Below are positions 1 through 8,333 of a DNA stretch of 59,178 bases, piece after piece. Location: NCBI GenBank assembly GCA_031271815.1, contig JAISVA010000002.1, positions 1-59,178 on the forward strand, in the 5' to 3' direction. Made by a program: the position numbers and the translations under genes. Every line of letters starts with the position of its first letter. The stretch's first letter is position 1. The stretch is from Prevotellaceae bacterium (GTDB lineage Bacteria; Bacteroidota; Bacteroidia; Bacteroidales; Paludibacteraceae). The notes under the pieces are model-generated. The model was given only the letters and a program-made list of their open reading frames with translations. It searched no databases and was not told the origin of the DNA.

Positions 1-3000
1 CCGGAAGGATGTCCCACCGGCCGCTGCCGCTGCGGCGTATAATCGTTCCGCTTTCGCCTGCCCCTACCGCGGTACTGCCCGAAAGGGCAACATCATAGAG
101 AGTTGGCAGCGAAATGGCCTGGGAGGCAACATGGCCGAAAGCGTCTGCGGTAGTCATCATCTCCCCGTTCGCACCTGCCGTAAAGGCCATGTACGGATTG
201 TCGGGAGAAAGCGCGACGGCGGTTGCGCCGGGAATGTTCCCGGCAAGACTCCAGGAGCCGCCATCATTCGGTACATTGGTATATATATCCCGGTCTGCCG
301 TCAGCACATATCCCTTACCCGAGGCGTTGAACGAAGAGGATTGAACCGTTTCGCCCGGAAGCGGCTGCGCGAAGGTAACGATGTTGCCGTTTACCTCTCC
401 CTGGTAGAGGTGATTGCCTGAAGTCAGGACATGCACTTTGGGCGAGAGCATCCCCACGGGAGTGGAGTAAACAGCGGTTATGTCTTCTGTCCATGCTTCA
501 TCGCCGGCCGTTTTTGGCGTCAGCTGCTGCCAGGCGCCGTTTTCCAGCCGGTAAAGCAGCCCTCCGTTTCCGCCTGCGTAGCCGTTCAGGAGGTTTTCAA
601 AACAGAGGGCATTGAAATTCCCGTGCAGTCCGCCCGAAAGGTTCAGCTGCGCATTAAATCCATCGGACGAGGAGCGCACGGATACCTGGTTTTCACTCTC
701 TCCGGTTAGCAGATACACATTGCTTCCGGCAAGCATGATGTCGCGGTAGACCCTGCCTCCGGTTCCGGTCGGAGTATGCCAGGTAACGCCTCCGTTCAGG
801 CTTGCCTGCAGGTAGCCTTCCGGGGTTAGGGCAACCGCCCTGCTGTCGGGCGTAAAGAGCATTTTCCTGAAAACCGGGTGCTCGGCGCTGACTACCGGAC
901 GCACTTCCCAGCCGCTGCCGGTGAAGGCGATTTTCAGCAGGATGCCTTTCTGATCCTGCATATAGGCAGTCTGGCTGTTTGCCGCATGGATATATGCCGG
1001 GTCGGAAACCGCAGCCTGCTCGCGCTGCCAGCTTTCGCCGCCGTTCAGCGTCCGGTAAACAACGCCTTCATTGCCCGAATAGCCTGCGGCGTATCCTTCG
1101 GTTGCGTTGAAACAGACATTTTCCAGCTTCGTCATATTCAGTCCGGCGCCGTTAACCGGATTCCAGTTGTTACCGCCGTTCTCCGTTTTGAATACCCGGC
1201 CCGTAACGGTAAAGAAGAATCCCGTAGTGCTATTCGTAAAGTGTACGGCGACCAGGTCTTCCCTTACCTGCGTATTGAGCGTTATCCAGCCGGTGCCCGA
1301 GGATTTGAGCAGCGTTCCCGCGTCGCCTGCGATGCAGACGGTTCCGGTTCCCGGAATCAGGCAGAGGCCGTTCAGGTTGTTGATGCCCAGGTCGGTTACC
1401 GGGATCCAGTTTTCGCCGCCGTCGGCGGTAACATATCCTGCGCTTTGCGTTTCGGATCCGGGAAGGGTTCCAAACAGTACCCCGTGCGCTCCTGCCAGCG
1501 ACAGGGCTTCAATATTCAGGCTGGCCGGCAGTCCGCCGTTTCTTCCCGTCAGGCTGATCTCCTCAAAGGCATCGTGGTCGGGCATATACTGGTATACTAA
1601 CTGGTTGAGGCTGTTGTAGAGGTAGCGCGTTTCCATGCGGTGCTGCGTAAAGACGGTAATCGTATCGTTCGCGCGATCCTGGTCGATCCGGACGAAAAGG
1701 TTTTTATCGACCGGCACCACGCCTTCGGGCGGGATGGTGCGCACCAGGTTTCCGGCCTGGTCGTAGTAGTAGAGCGTGTACTGGCGCTGGTTGGCCTTGA
1801 ATGCCAGGTTGAGCTGCTCGCGGCCGGTGGTCGTGAGGCACTGGCGGGAGTAGTCGGTGCGGAAAGCGGTTACCGTACTATCCAGGATTGTTTCGTAAAT
1901 GCGCTCGGCATTCTTCATGGCCGTCAGTACCAGGATTTCGGCGCACTCCTCTTCCGGCGCCGGCGGGGTTGGCTGCTGACGCGGGCACAGGGTATAATCG
2001 CCGCTGTTTTCGCCGCTGTAACAGGTAAATACCGGGAAGCAGGCTCTCATCTGCAGGGTTACGGTCAACAGGCTGCCCCGGTAGTCAATGACCGCATCGA
2101 TCAGGAACAGGCCCTCGTCTATCTGTGTGTCCGGCGCCCGGCGAATGCTGCTTTTATCGAAACGGATAATATTACTGTAACTGTAAAGCGCACGGTTTTC
2201 CGTAAACCGGAGCAGTACCGGACAGCCGGAAGCAACGCCTTTTTTCGGGTCGTAGACCGTAACGCTTAATGTCGTATCGGTCGAAAGGGAAACATCGTAG
2301 AGGTAGCTTTGGCAGCTGTTGTCTTCCGTTCCGGGGATAGCCGCCTGTACATCTTTGTTCAGCTCCGGATCGATACACTGTTCTGCTATCGGATATTTGA
2401 TAACGGATCCGATGACGTTGATCAGGCGTTCGGCCCGTATGTCAGGCTGTTCATTGCAAACGAAGGCATCCGTTTCGTATTCCAGCCGGTAACAGCCGTC
2501 GAGGAAGGTATAGTATTCCCCGTAGCTCATATTCATGTTCAGTTCGTTGTTGAGGTAGTTTTCGATCCGTTTCTGCTGCCGCACATCCCGGATATGGTTA
2601 TTGGCAACCGCATCGAAAATGTCTGCTGCAACTGTGTGCCGCAAGAAATCGGTATACCGGAAATGCGTGAGCTTCTCCCTGATCATCTCGCAGTCCACAC
2701 AGGTCTGGCACGAGATGCCGCGCGGGATAAACTCGTTGTACTCCTTCAGCCGCTCGTTGATGTTGACCGGATTGAGCATTTCCCTTTCGCAGATGCAGAT
2801 CTTGGCCTGGTAGTTGTCGATCGGGAATCCGTATTCTTCCTCAAAGTATTTCCTTCCGTTCAGGATCGATACGGGCAGGCGGGCATGCTCCCTTTTCGTG
2901 CGGTACTCCGCATCGGCCTCGAGCAGGGTGGCGCATCCGCACGAATCGAGCTGCTTATAGGCCACCCAGTCGGTTAATTCATGCCCGCTCTTCATCGGGA

Positions 3001-6000
3001 AGGAGATCAGGTCGGAGTTACAGTCCGGATTGAGGTTCTCCGCGCCCAGTATGCTTTCCAGCGCTTCTTCAAAGCTGACATACTTGATGCTGTCGGGAAG
3101 GGAGGCCCTCAATTCCAGCGGTATATCGGAGGCGCCGAAGAGATTGGTCATATCACAGGTATAGTGCATAATATGATAGAAGGCTTTTTCTACCTCTCTG
3201 TATTTTACGTTCGTACTGTCCCAGACCCAGCTGTCATCGCCGGTTACCCTGCAGTCGGCCAGCTCTTCCATGATCTTGCCCAGCTGCGCTTTTGCCTGCA
3301 GGGCGCACATTTCATTCATCTCCTTGTAGGCTTCGCCCTGCGCCTCTTTTATTTTTGTCATGTCGCTTCCTTTCGAATCCATGATTTCCCGGTCATTTTC
3401 GCTGAAGAGATCTTCGTTGTCGGGAAATCTTTTTTTCCTGCCTGGGTCTACTTCCCGGCATCCCTGCGCGGGATTCTTCAATTTCATCTGTTCCTTCCTT
3501 TCGCGGTACAGCGCGCGGAAGAATGTCCATACGCGGTCGCGCGAACAGGCCTCCGCTTGCTCCAGCGGCGTTAACGCATAGTCCGTCGTTGCGGCCAGAC
3601 AGCCGTCCAGGTGTTCGGCGATGTAGGTTAACTGCTCGTCGGAAAGCCCTCCTTCAATCAGGTCTTCCTGCAGATCTTCCCGGTATAATGATTCGCAGAC
3701 GCCCGACAGCAGGACGGCTTTTTCCCACATCGTGAGGTAAACGTCCTTTCCAAGTATTCCGCCTCCATAGAGGGTATCTTTCAGCATGCAGGCTGCCATC
3801 TGGTCGAACGTCCCTTCGCCCGTTCCGCCCGGTTTGAAGAAAGGGTCTCTTTGTGCATAAGCGGCAGGCGGCAGACCGGCTTCGGAGAGTCCCAGCGGAT
3901 TGAGCAGCCCCAGCAGGTAGGCTTCCTCGTAGGTTTCGGTCATGCTCATCAGGTAGTCGTACTGCTGTATTCCGTTTACTTCGTTGGCCTTGCAGGCATC
4001 CAGCTTGCACTTTTCAGGATGGCGGTCAATGAGCACTTTAGCCCACGCCGTGTCGAAGTTCAGTACCAGCGCTTTTATCTTGTCGCTTGCGGAAGGCGAT
4101 TCGATTCCTTCCTCCAGGAAAGGTTTTCCCCACCATTCGTAAAGCAGATCCAAATCGGTATGGAAAATGGAGAGCGCGTCGGGGGCCGAATAGACGCCGT
4201 TGTTCAGCTCATACAGGGCATACTGGCCGCCCATGATCTGATCCTTTCCGTCGTTCTTTTCTTTCACAAACAGCTCATCGCCCTTCATCTCGATACCGGG
4301 CATAAAGTCTGACGCCAGGATCTTTTCCATGGCGGCGCACTCGCTTGCGTACTCGCAGTCGGCCTTGCAGCGCATATAATCTTCGTAAGAGGGATTTTCG
4401 CCGAGCGTCAGCAGGCAGTCCTGCCCGCAGTCGGGCTGCTTGCAGGCATCCAGGTCGATCCGGGCTATCTCCGCGTCAATGATTTCCTTGAGTTTCGGAA
4501 TATTGGCGAGGCTGTCTACGTAACGGATGGTATTGGCTTCCAGCGCGCCTTTGTTGACCGAGAGAGTACGGGAGATGGCGTAGGTACCGATTTCAAGCTT
4601 TTCGGTTGTAAAGTCAAATGCAATTTTCTCCGATAAAGAGGCGCCGCTGCAAAGGTAATCGAGCGCTCCTACGGTTCGCGTAACCGGCAGCTGCTCTGCT
4701 CCGTCGAGCCGCGGGCGCCTGCCGCACTCGTCGACAACGTCTATCGTCAGGTCGTACACACAGTCCAGGCAAATATCGCTTACCAGGTTGCCTTCCGAAT
4801 CGAAATGAATATCGGGAAGGATGTAGTGAAACTTTTGCGGGGCGGCGGTGGTTACGGTATGGAAAAAGGTGTTCCGGATGGAGAAGCTGCCTTCTTCGGA
4901 GGCCGGAAGGCTGTTGAGGACATTGATAACCGAATCTTTTGCTCCCTGATATGAGTCGAGGCCCTCTACGGCAGAGGGCGGAGCGCCCGAAAGGGCGGTC
5001 GCCACTACGCGCCCGTACATATCCATGTAGGAGACGGAGAGCTGTCCGTTGGCGTCGATGACCGTATTTTTCTTGTAGTGGTTGCTGTAGCCGGCTTCAC
5101 CCCCGAAGAGTGAGTTCAGCTCCTGCTGGTCGGGAGTAGAATAGAGGTAGCGCGTTTCGTGGCCGGAGCCCAGCTGGTACTCCGCTCCTACTCCGCCCTG
5201 GCGCTTGATGCGCCCGGTATTGTCGGCGGTATATTCGGTCTGACTGAAGGGATAGCCTTCGGCATCGGGGATAAACCGGTCGAATGCTCCGCCGGCTATC
5301 TCCTTATTCTGCGGAGAATAATATTTAGCTGCGCCGTCTGTCTCCAGCATGGCGTCGGCCGAAAGCTCGCAGGGCACTTCGCCCCTGTCGAAATCAGCCC
5401 GGCTGTATGCCGCTCCGTCCGGGTTTTTATTGAAGCCGGGATAAAATTCCAGGGGGGTACTTTCGCCTTCTTCCGCCTGTACGGGAACGGGCAGGGCCTG
5501 TACGGCAGGACGGCCCAGCCGGTCGTAATAGGTTTCGCCCACCACGATGCTGTTGTCGGTATTCAGGCGGGTAACGGCCTGGTGCGAGCGCATGGTTCCG
5601 TCGTAATAGGTTACAACTTCTTTTTTCTTGCCCTCTTCGGCGTAGTTGGTAATGTATTGCCAGTTGAGCCTGTCGTTCGTATGGCGGGCGTCGCCGGCAA
5701 CGGTTATCTTATCCGCATACAGGGAGGCATTGGTTCCCGAACAGTTTCCGGCTGCTTCGCACGACCATTTGCCGGGAAGGGCGTATTTCCGATCGAGCGA
5801 TTCGCAGGTTACGGCTCTGACGCGGAACAGGATGTGCCCTTTTTCAAACACGGAGCTGACGCGGCAGGAAGTATTTTTGACGGTAACGCGGGTCGCGTTC
5901 TGTGAGAAATCGTAGGGTAAGCCAATGCCGTTATAGTCGTTTATGTGCAGCCATTCGAGCTGGTACTCTTCGGCTCCGGGTACTTCCGACCAGCTGATCG

Positions 6001-6733
6001 TGTATTCGCCGAAGGCATTCAGCTCGGTACCGGACGGGAAGGTCGAAAATACGGGTGCGGAATAATCAAATCCGTAGAGCCGCTCGACCCGGATGATGTT
6101 GTCTAATTTTAATGCGCCGGGAACGGTTTCGTTTACCTCGGTAATGATAACCGTTACCGAATGGCCGCCTTCGAAACGGTAGCTGCTGCGGTCGGTACAG
6201 GGGCCGTCATCGTCGGCATGACAGCCGACCGACAGGCTGAGGCCGGTCAGCTCTTCTTCGTCTCCCGACTGATTGGTATAGTGTATGTCGAACTTGACGG
6301 TTGCATCAAATTCGGAAAGCGGTTCTTCCGAATGATCTACCCGGAGGGTAATCAGGTTGCTTACCCGCTGTTCGCGGATAAGGCGGGCAGGCTCTCCGTC
6401 TACATTGAATATGTCGTCGTAGGCTTTGAGTGTACTTCCGGCAGCAACAGACAGATCGCAATCTGCGCAAAGACTCTTGCCGTACTCTTCGGTGCCGGCT
6501 TGCAGGCGGGGGAAGGTAAAGAGGGTAAGGAGAAGGAAAGAAAGGGTGCGGAGGTGCGAAAGCGCGAAGGGGCGGAGAAGCGCTGTTCGGCATAGCGTCT
6601 CGCGGTGTCGTGTTAAAAGCAGGCTCCCGGCTTGCATATTCTTTCCCGCATCCCGTGAGTATGCTGCTCCCTCCGGGTAACCTTCATTTGCATTCAATTC
6701 GGCATTCTTTAAACTAACATTTTTCATATTCAT
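1..6733 (-). CDS. RHS/YD-repeat secreted protein with Ycf48/BNR repeats (3' end outside window)
   Basis: The minus-strand frame stays open from an ATG at 6733 (a second in-frame ATG lies at 6727) to the left edge, giving more than 2240 codons; the C-terminus is not seen. A hydrophobic signal sequence (SFLLLTLFTFP) lies near residues 55-67, so an internal Met about 33 residues in could also be the start. The middle has the RHS-associated motif YYDRLGRPAVQ (DUF6443-like) and two RYLY-type YD motifs (ETRYLYSTP near 5140, ETRYLYNSLNQ near 1620). From about 1560 to 1 there is a run of BNR/Ycf48-type units (GGENWIPV, GGNNWNPV, GGESWQRE, GGVTWHTP), which normally form a beta-propeller. Inference: a large exported surface or toxin-delivery protein. 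The 5' coding part overlaps GCGAAGG-type repeat DNA. The family call is solid, the function is not known. Confidence 0.8.
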   Translation of the reverse strand, partial: MNMKNVSLKNAELNANEGYPEGAAYSRDAGKNMQAGSLLLTRHRETLCRTALLRPFALSHLRTLSFLLLTLFTFPRLQAGTEEYGKSLCADCDLSVAAGSTLKAYDDIFNVDGEPARLIREQRVSNLITLRVDHSEEPLSEFDATVKFDIHYTNQSGDEEELTGLSLSVGCHADDDGPCTDRSSYRFEGGHSVTVIITEVNETVPGALKLDNIIRVERLYGFDYSAPVFSTFPSGTELNAFGEYTISWSEVPGAEEYQLEWLHINDYNGIGLPYDFSQNATRVTVKNTSCRVSSVFEKGHILFRVRAVTCESLDRKYALPGKWSCEAAGNCSGTNASLYADKITVAGDARHTNDRLNWQYITNYAEEGKKKEVVTYYDGTMRSHQAVTRLNTDNSIVVGETYYDRLGRPAVQALPVPVQAEEGESTPLEFYPGFNKNPDGAAYSRADFDRGEVPCELSADAMLETDGAAKYYSPQNKEIAGGAFDRFIPDAEGYPFSQTEYTADNTGRIKRQGGVGAEYQLGSGHETRYLYSTPDQQELNSLFGGEAGYSNHYKKNTVIDANGQLSVSYMDMYGRVVATALSGAPPSAVEGLDSYQGAKDSVINVLNSLPASEEGSFSIRNTFFHTVTTAAPQKFHYILPDIHFDSEGNLVSDICLDCVYDLTIDVVDECGRRPRLDGAEQLPVTRTVGALDYLCSGASLSEKIAFDFTTEKLEIGTYAISRTLSVNKGALEANTIRYVDSLANIPKLKEIIDAEIARIDLDACKQPDCGQDCLLTLGENPSYEDYMRCKADCEYASECAAMEKILASDFMPGIEMKGDELFVKEKNDGKDQIMGGQYALYELNNGVYSAPDALSIFHTDLDLLYEWWGKPFLEEGIESPSASDKIKALVLNFDTAWAKVLIDRHPEKCKLDACKANEVNGIQQYDYLMSMTETYEEAYLLGLLNPLGLSEAGLPPAAYAQRDPFFKPGGTGEGTFDQMAACMLKDTLYGGGILGKDVYLTMWEKAVLLSGVCESLYREDLQEDLIEGGLSDEQLTYIAEHLDGCLAATTDYALTPLEQAEACSRDRVWTFFRALYRERKEQMKLKNPAQGCREVDPGRKKRFPDNEDLFSENDREIMDSKGSDMTKIKEAQGEAYKEMNEMCALQAKAQLGKIMEELADCRVTGDDSWVWDSTNVKYREVEKAFYHIMHYTCDMTNLFGASDIPLELRASLPDSIKYVSFEEALESILGAENLNPDCNSDLISFPMKSGHELTDWVAYKQLDSCGCATLLEADAEYRTKREHARLPVSILNGRKYFEEEYGFPIDNYQAKICICEREMLNPVNINERLKEYNEFIPRGISCQTCVDCEMIREKLTHFRYTDFLRHTVAADIFDAVANNHIRDVRQQKRIENYLNNELNMNMSYGEYYTFLDGCYRLEYETDAFVCNEQPDIRAERLINVIGSVIKYPIAEQCIDPELNKDVQAAIPGTEDNSCQSYLYDVSLSTDTTLSVTVYDPKKGVASGCPVLLRFTENRALYSYSNIIRFDKSSIRRAPDTQIDEGLFLIDAVIDYRGSLLTVTLQMRACFPVFTCYSGENSGDYTLCPRQQPTPPAPEEECAEILVLTAMKNAERIYETILDSTVTAFRTDYSRQCLTTTGREQLNLAFKANQRQYTLYYYDQAGNLVRTIPPEGVVPVDKNLFVRIDQDRANDTITVFTQHRMETRYLYNSLNQLVYQYMPDHDAFEEISLTGRNGGLPASLNIEALSLAGAHGVLFGTLPGSETQSAGYVTADGGENWIPVTDLGINNLNGLCLIPGTGTVCIAGDAGTLLKSSGTGWITLNTQVREDLVAVHFTNSTTGFFFTVTGRVFKTENGGNNWNPVNGAGLNMTKLENVCFNATEGYAAGYSGNEGVVYRTLNGGESWQREQAAVSDPAYIHAANSQTAYMQDQKGILLKIAFTGSGWEVRPVVSAEHPVFRKMLFTPDSRAVALTPEGYLQASLNGGVTWHTPTGTGGRVYRDIMLAGSNVYLLTGESENQVSVRSSSDGFNAQLNLSGGLHGNFNALCFENLLNGYAGGNGGLLYRLENGAWQQLTPKTAGDEAWTEDITAVYSTPVGMLSPKVHVLTSGNHLYQGEVNGNIVTFAQPLPGETVQSSSFNASGKGYVLTADRDIYTNVPNDGGSWSLAGNIPGATAVALSPDNPYMAFTAGANGEMMTTADAFGHVASQAISLPTLYDVALSGSTAVGAGESGTIIRRSGSGRWDILP

Positions 6734-6790
6734 ATTTCTTAATTTTTTCTTTCTTTCTTTTTCCCGGATCATAATTTATACGCATTATTC

Positions 6791-6846
6791 GTATTTATTC
6801 GCAGGGTTGACACCCTGCGCTGATGTATTTTGCCCCGTTGGGGCTT
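6791..6846. repeat. Diverged partial copy of the MITE-like repeat
   Basis: A hairpin CGCAGGGT-TGAC-ACCCTGCG (6800-6819) is followed by GCTGATGTATTTTG and a second hairpin GCCCC-GTT-GGGGC. The order and spacing match the right half of the 220-bp element at 13567-13786 (CAGGGC-GTT-GCCCT, GCTAATGATTTCG, GCTCT-TAC-AGAGC), with changes in both stems that keep the pairing. No terminal inverted repeat is left. It lies between the small secreted protein gene and the RHS gene. Confidence 0.5.
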
Positions 6847-6881
6847 ATCTTCTCCGCTCCGGCACAATCTTTTTCGCGCCT

Positions 6882-7700
6882 TTATTCATTTATTATCAAC
6901 CTGTACCCTTTGTATTTCTCTTTCAAAACGGCTTCCCCGTTCGCATTGACCGTGAATACCGGGTCGGTGGAGAAGAGCGATTTATCGGGCTTTCGGCCGG
7001 ATTCCTGCCGGATAAACAGGAAGTCTACTCTTACCTTGCTGAATATGCCTTCTTCCGTCTCTACGGGGTCGCGCAGGAGGCAGGATACTTTTTCGAGCAG
7101 GCCGGTTCGGGTGGAGAGGTAAACGGTACTTTCCGTGTACTTGCCCTGTGTATAGAAGAAACGGTACACCTGGCTGCCGCCGGTTTTGCCCCGGTTCTCG
7201 GAGGAGAAGCGGGGCTGGGAGAAGACGGTGTCTATTCCCAGGGTGGTAATCAGCTCCTTTACGGCTTTCCGGAATTCCTGCCTGGTTTCGGGCGAGATCT
7301 CGTCCGGGGGTTGTGTATCCCTGTTTCTTTCCACGCCGATGATTCCGTGCTCTTCGTCGATCAGCACCATGTACCGGTCGTTGCGTATCATGTCTGTGCC
7401 AAACTGCCTGACGCGGTAGTTGTCGCCCGCCCGGTACATGGAGACGGTCTCCTTCGCGGCCGGTACGGTGGCGGCTGGGGATGTGAAGAAATGGAGCTCC
7501 ATCTCCAGTTCCAGGTTGTCGCTGTTGTAGACCCGGCAGGCGCGCTCGAGGTCGGCTTTCCAGTCCTGGGCGGAGAGGGAGAGGGGGAGGAAAAGGCATG
7601 AAAGGGCGAAGGCGCGAAAGCGCGAAGGCACGAAGGGGCGAAGGGAGATTTCGCTTTTTTTATTGTTTTGAGCTTCTGAATGTAATTTTTTTGTATTCAT
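6882..7700 (-). CDS. Small secreted protein of unknown function, possibly LolA-like fold
   Basis: A protein of 272 aa when started at the ATG at 7700 (MNTKKLHSEAQNN); an upstream in-frame ATG at 7784 would add 28 residues copied from intergenic repeat DNA and is less likely. The signal peptide has its hydrophobic core in FALSCLFLPLSLSA, with cleavage likely before QDWK. The mature part alternates short beta-strand-like stretches (YRAGDNYRVRQFG, YMVLIDEEHGIIGV), which suggests a LolA/LolB-type half-barrel, but that is inference from pattern only. It lies 148 bp upstream of the giant RHS gene in the same direction and may be its export partner. The signal peptide stretch LRPFVPSRFRAFALS is encoded by GCGAAGG/GCGAAAG repeat DNA also seen in several intergenic places nearby. 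Confidence 0.65.
   Translation of the reverse strand: MNTKKLHSEAQNNKKSEISLRPFVPSRFRAFALSCLFLPLSLSAQDWKADLERACRVYNSDNLELEMELHFFTSPAATVPAAKETVSMYRAGDNYRVRQFGTDMIRNDRYMVLIDEEHGIIGVERNRDTQPPDEISPETRQEFRKAVKELITTLGIDTVFSQPRFSSENRGKTGGSQVYRFFYTQGKYTESTVYLSTRTGLLEKVSCLLRDPVETEEGIFSKVRVDFLFIRQESGRKPDKSLFSTDPVFTVNANGEAVLKEKYKGYRLIINE
7598..7645. repeat. GCGAAGG/GCGAAAG tract
   Basis: A low-complexity tract of units such as GGCGCGAAAGCGCGAAGGC. It lies inside the signal-peptide coding part of the small secreted protein gene. Similar tracts are found at about 6531-6575 (inside the 5' end of the RHS gene), 8090-8125, 8298-8330 (next to the stop codon of the 853-aa gene), 11765-11792 and 19701-19745. Confidence 0.7.
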
Positions 7701-7771
7701 ATTTTTGTATTCGTTTTTTACCTTTTTACCCCTTTGTGCTTTTTCCGCCGCAGTTCGGCATAAGGTCCCGC

Positions 7772-7970
7772 CCAATGTCGTCAACTTAAGGCTGAAAGCC
7801 TTTTATCATTAGCATCGGGCGTTGCCCGATGAACCGGAACAGCATCTTTGACGGAAGCGCTGAAAGGGCGTAATCAGGATATCGCCCCTTCAGGGCTGAT
7901 GTGTGTGTTATACTCCTTATTCGCAGGGCGTTGCCCTACGCTAATGATTTCGCTCTTACAGAGCTGACTG
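7772..7970. mobile_element. MITE-like element, copy 1 (right end lost)
   Basis: Starts with the terminal sequence CCAATGTCGTCAACTTAAGG and carries the same hairpin series as the intact copies: GGCT-GAA-AGCC, CATCGGGC-GTT-GCCCGATG, GGGCG...CGCCC, CAGGGC-GTT-GCCCT and GCTCT-TAC-AGAGC. After the last hairpin the sequence changes into another repeat family (GGTTCCGCTGCGCTCC...GTCCCTGCGGGAC, also at about 14080-14130), so the right terminal inverted repeat is missing. The loop of the second hairpin reads GTT here but AAC in the other two copies, as if the hairpin had been inverted. Confidence 0.7.
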
Positions 7971-8172
7971 GGCGGTAGAGGCGCTTCCTCTCCACGGGTT
8001 CCGCTGCGCTCCATCCGCGGTTAATGAAATGCCGTCCCTGCGGGACCGGGGCAGAGCGTGTTGTAATGCCTGTATCTCTGTTATCACGCGGGGGTATCGG
8101 AAAGCACGAAGGCGTGAAAGGGCGATTTATATTGTTTTGAGCCTCCGAATGTAATTTTTTTGTATTCATATT
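7936..8172 (-). pseudogene. Duplicated gene start fused to repeat DNA
   Basis: The ATG at 8169 opens a 77-codon frame whose first 13 residues (MNTKKLHSEAQNN) equal those of the small secreted protein starting at 7700. About 42 bp are nearly identical (8131-8172 against 7662-7703). After that the frame runs through repeat sequence and the left-over MITE copy and makes no credible protein. Most likely a duplicated 5' leader/start fragment without a gene body. It fills the 7701-8333 gap together with the MITE copy and repeat tracts. Confidence 0.55.
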
Positions 8173-8333
8173 CTTATATATAATTTATATTTCAAAATTT
8201 CACATTTCAGCATTTCAAGATTATTATATGTATCAATAAATTATGAACGCGATTTGGGTAATTATTTATTAGAATTTATATATATACATTTTTTTACCCT
8301 TTCGCGCCTTCGTGCTTTCGCGCCTTCGCCCCA

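Noticed and set aside
878-1600. Long plus-strand frames across 1-6600
   Set aside because: They are antisense to the continuous minus-strand RHS frame, which has recognisable domains; the plus frames show none.
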